Shown piece by piece: positions 5,768 through 6,100 of a stretch of DNA of 6,100 nucleotides; the stretch's first letter is position 1; every line of letters starts with the position of its first letter. This DNA comes from Candidatus Peribacterales bacterium (lineage in GTDB: Bacteria; Patescibacteriota; Gracilibacteria; Peribacterales; Peribacteraceae): the NCBI GenBank assembly GCA_020059985.1, contig JAGVCI010000034.1, positions 1 through 6,100 on the forward strand. The letters run 5' to 3'. A program made the translations under genes and the position numbers. Below the pieces are notes generated by a model. It saw nothing but the letters and a program-made list of their open reading frames with translations. It was not told the DNA's origin and did not search any database.

Positions 5768-6100
5768 ATGGCCACGATCGATGACTTCCAGAAACTTGAT
5801 ATCCGCGTTGGTCGGATTCTTTCCGCGGATGATTTTCCTGAGGCGAAGAAGCCAGCCTTCAAACTGGTGATCGATTTTGGATCGGAGATCGGGACCAAGA
5901 AATCCTCCGCGCAGATCACGAAGCATTACAAAAAAGAAGAGCTCGTCGGGAAGCTGGTTCTCGCCGTCGTCAATTTTCCATCGCGGCAGATCGGGCCATT
6001 TCTCTCTGAAGTATTAACTCTGGGAGTTCCGGATGAAGAGGGAGCTGTTGTGCTCATCGAACCAACCCAGGAGGTTCCGCTGGGTGGGAGATTGTTTTAG
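5768..6100 (+). CDS. csaA: CsaA family tRNA-binding-domain protein (secretion-related chaperone)
   Basis: This complete 110-residue protein consists of a single tRNA-binding OB-fold domain. Bacterial CsaA forms dimers and has been described as a chaperone linked to protein export, with a nucleic-acid-binding groove like that of the C-terminal domain of some methionyl-tRNA synthetases. The family signature is seen throughout: IDDFQKLDIRVGRI (residues 4-17), FPEAKKPAFKLVIDFG (23-38), IGTKKSSAQITKHY (41-54), LAVVNFPSRQIGPFLSEVLTLG (64-85, quoted in parts by position) and VPLGG near the end. From memory this tracks Bacillus subtilis CsaA over its full length at matching size. The start is ATG with no evident Shine-Dalgarno site. 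The TAG stop is the last three bases of the window. Its use in this cell, perhaps aiding export of envelope proteins, is inference. Confidence 0.95.
   Translation: MATIDDFQKLDIRVGRILSADDFPEAKKPAFKLVIDFGSEIGTKKSSAQITKHYKKEELVGKLVLAVVNFPSRQIGPFLSEVLTLGVPDEEGAVVLIEPTQEVPLGGRLF

Noticed and set aside
1..6100. CRISPR array, insertion sequence, prophage packaging genes or tRNA-linked integration
   Set aside because: I saw no regularly spaced repeats, transposase or integrase motifs, or a duplicated tRNA 3' end.

Overview
The window looks like a chromosomal segment of a Patescibacteria/CPR-type bacterium, and I lean towards a Peribacteria-like lineage. This rests on my recall of protein families: a secreted protein with paired-cysteine repeats and phage-tail-like modules, a membrane-anchored serine hydrolase of a style common in CPR genomes, and a CsaA protein. 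No database was searched. The standard genetic code fits: TGA and TAA both end genes at sensible places.

Layout. Positions 2-1998 hold two plus-strand genes for extracellular, beta-rich structural proteins. The first is cut by the window edge. The second is complete, with a signal peptide, fibre-like modules and a C-terminal globular domain. A TTG-start gene for a membrane-anchored SxxK/SDN serine hydrolase (2018-2998) follows 19 bases later, so the three probably form one cell-envelope transcription unit. A tRNA-Ser(UGA) with encoded CCA lies at 3077-3166 behind its own promoter-like element. Convergent to it on the minus strand is a transketolase gene (3217-5535) with an unexplained C-terminal tail that carries HELVH. 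A 124-base divergent spacer separates it from a 32-codon ORF for a tiny membrane peptide (5660-5758), which is followed after 9 bases by csaA (5768-6100). The window ends on the csaA stop codon.

How the parts relate. The left third concerns the cell surface: exported fibre-like proteins plus a periplasm-facing or outward-facing penicillin-binding-like hydrolase. The right half is housekeeping: a serine tRNA, pentose-phosphate metabolism and a tRNA-binding-fold chaperone. No mobile element, CRISPR array or rRNA is visible, and no stretch over 300 bases lacks a gene.

The points most worth checking are the HExxH-bearing transketolase tail, the paired-cysteine repeats, the exact fit between the tRNA promoter and the mature tRNA 5' end, and the tiny membrane peptide upstream of csaA.
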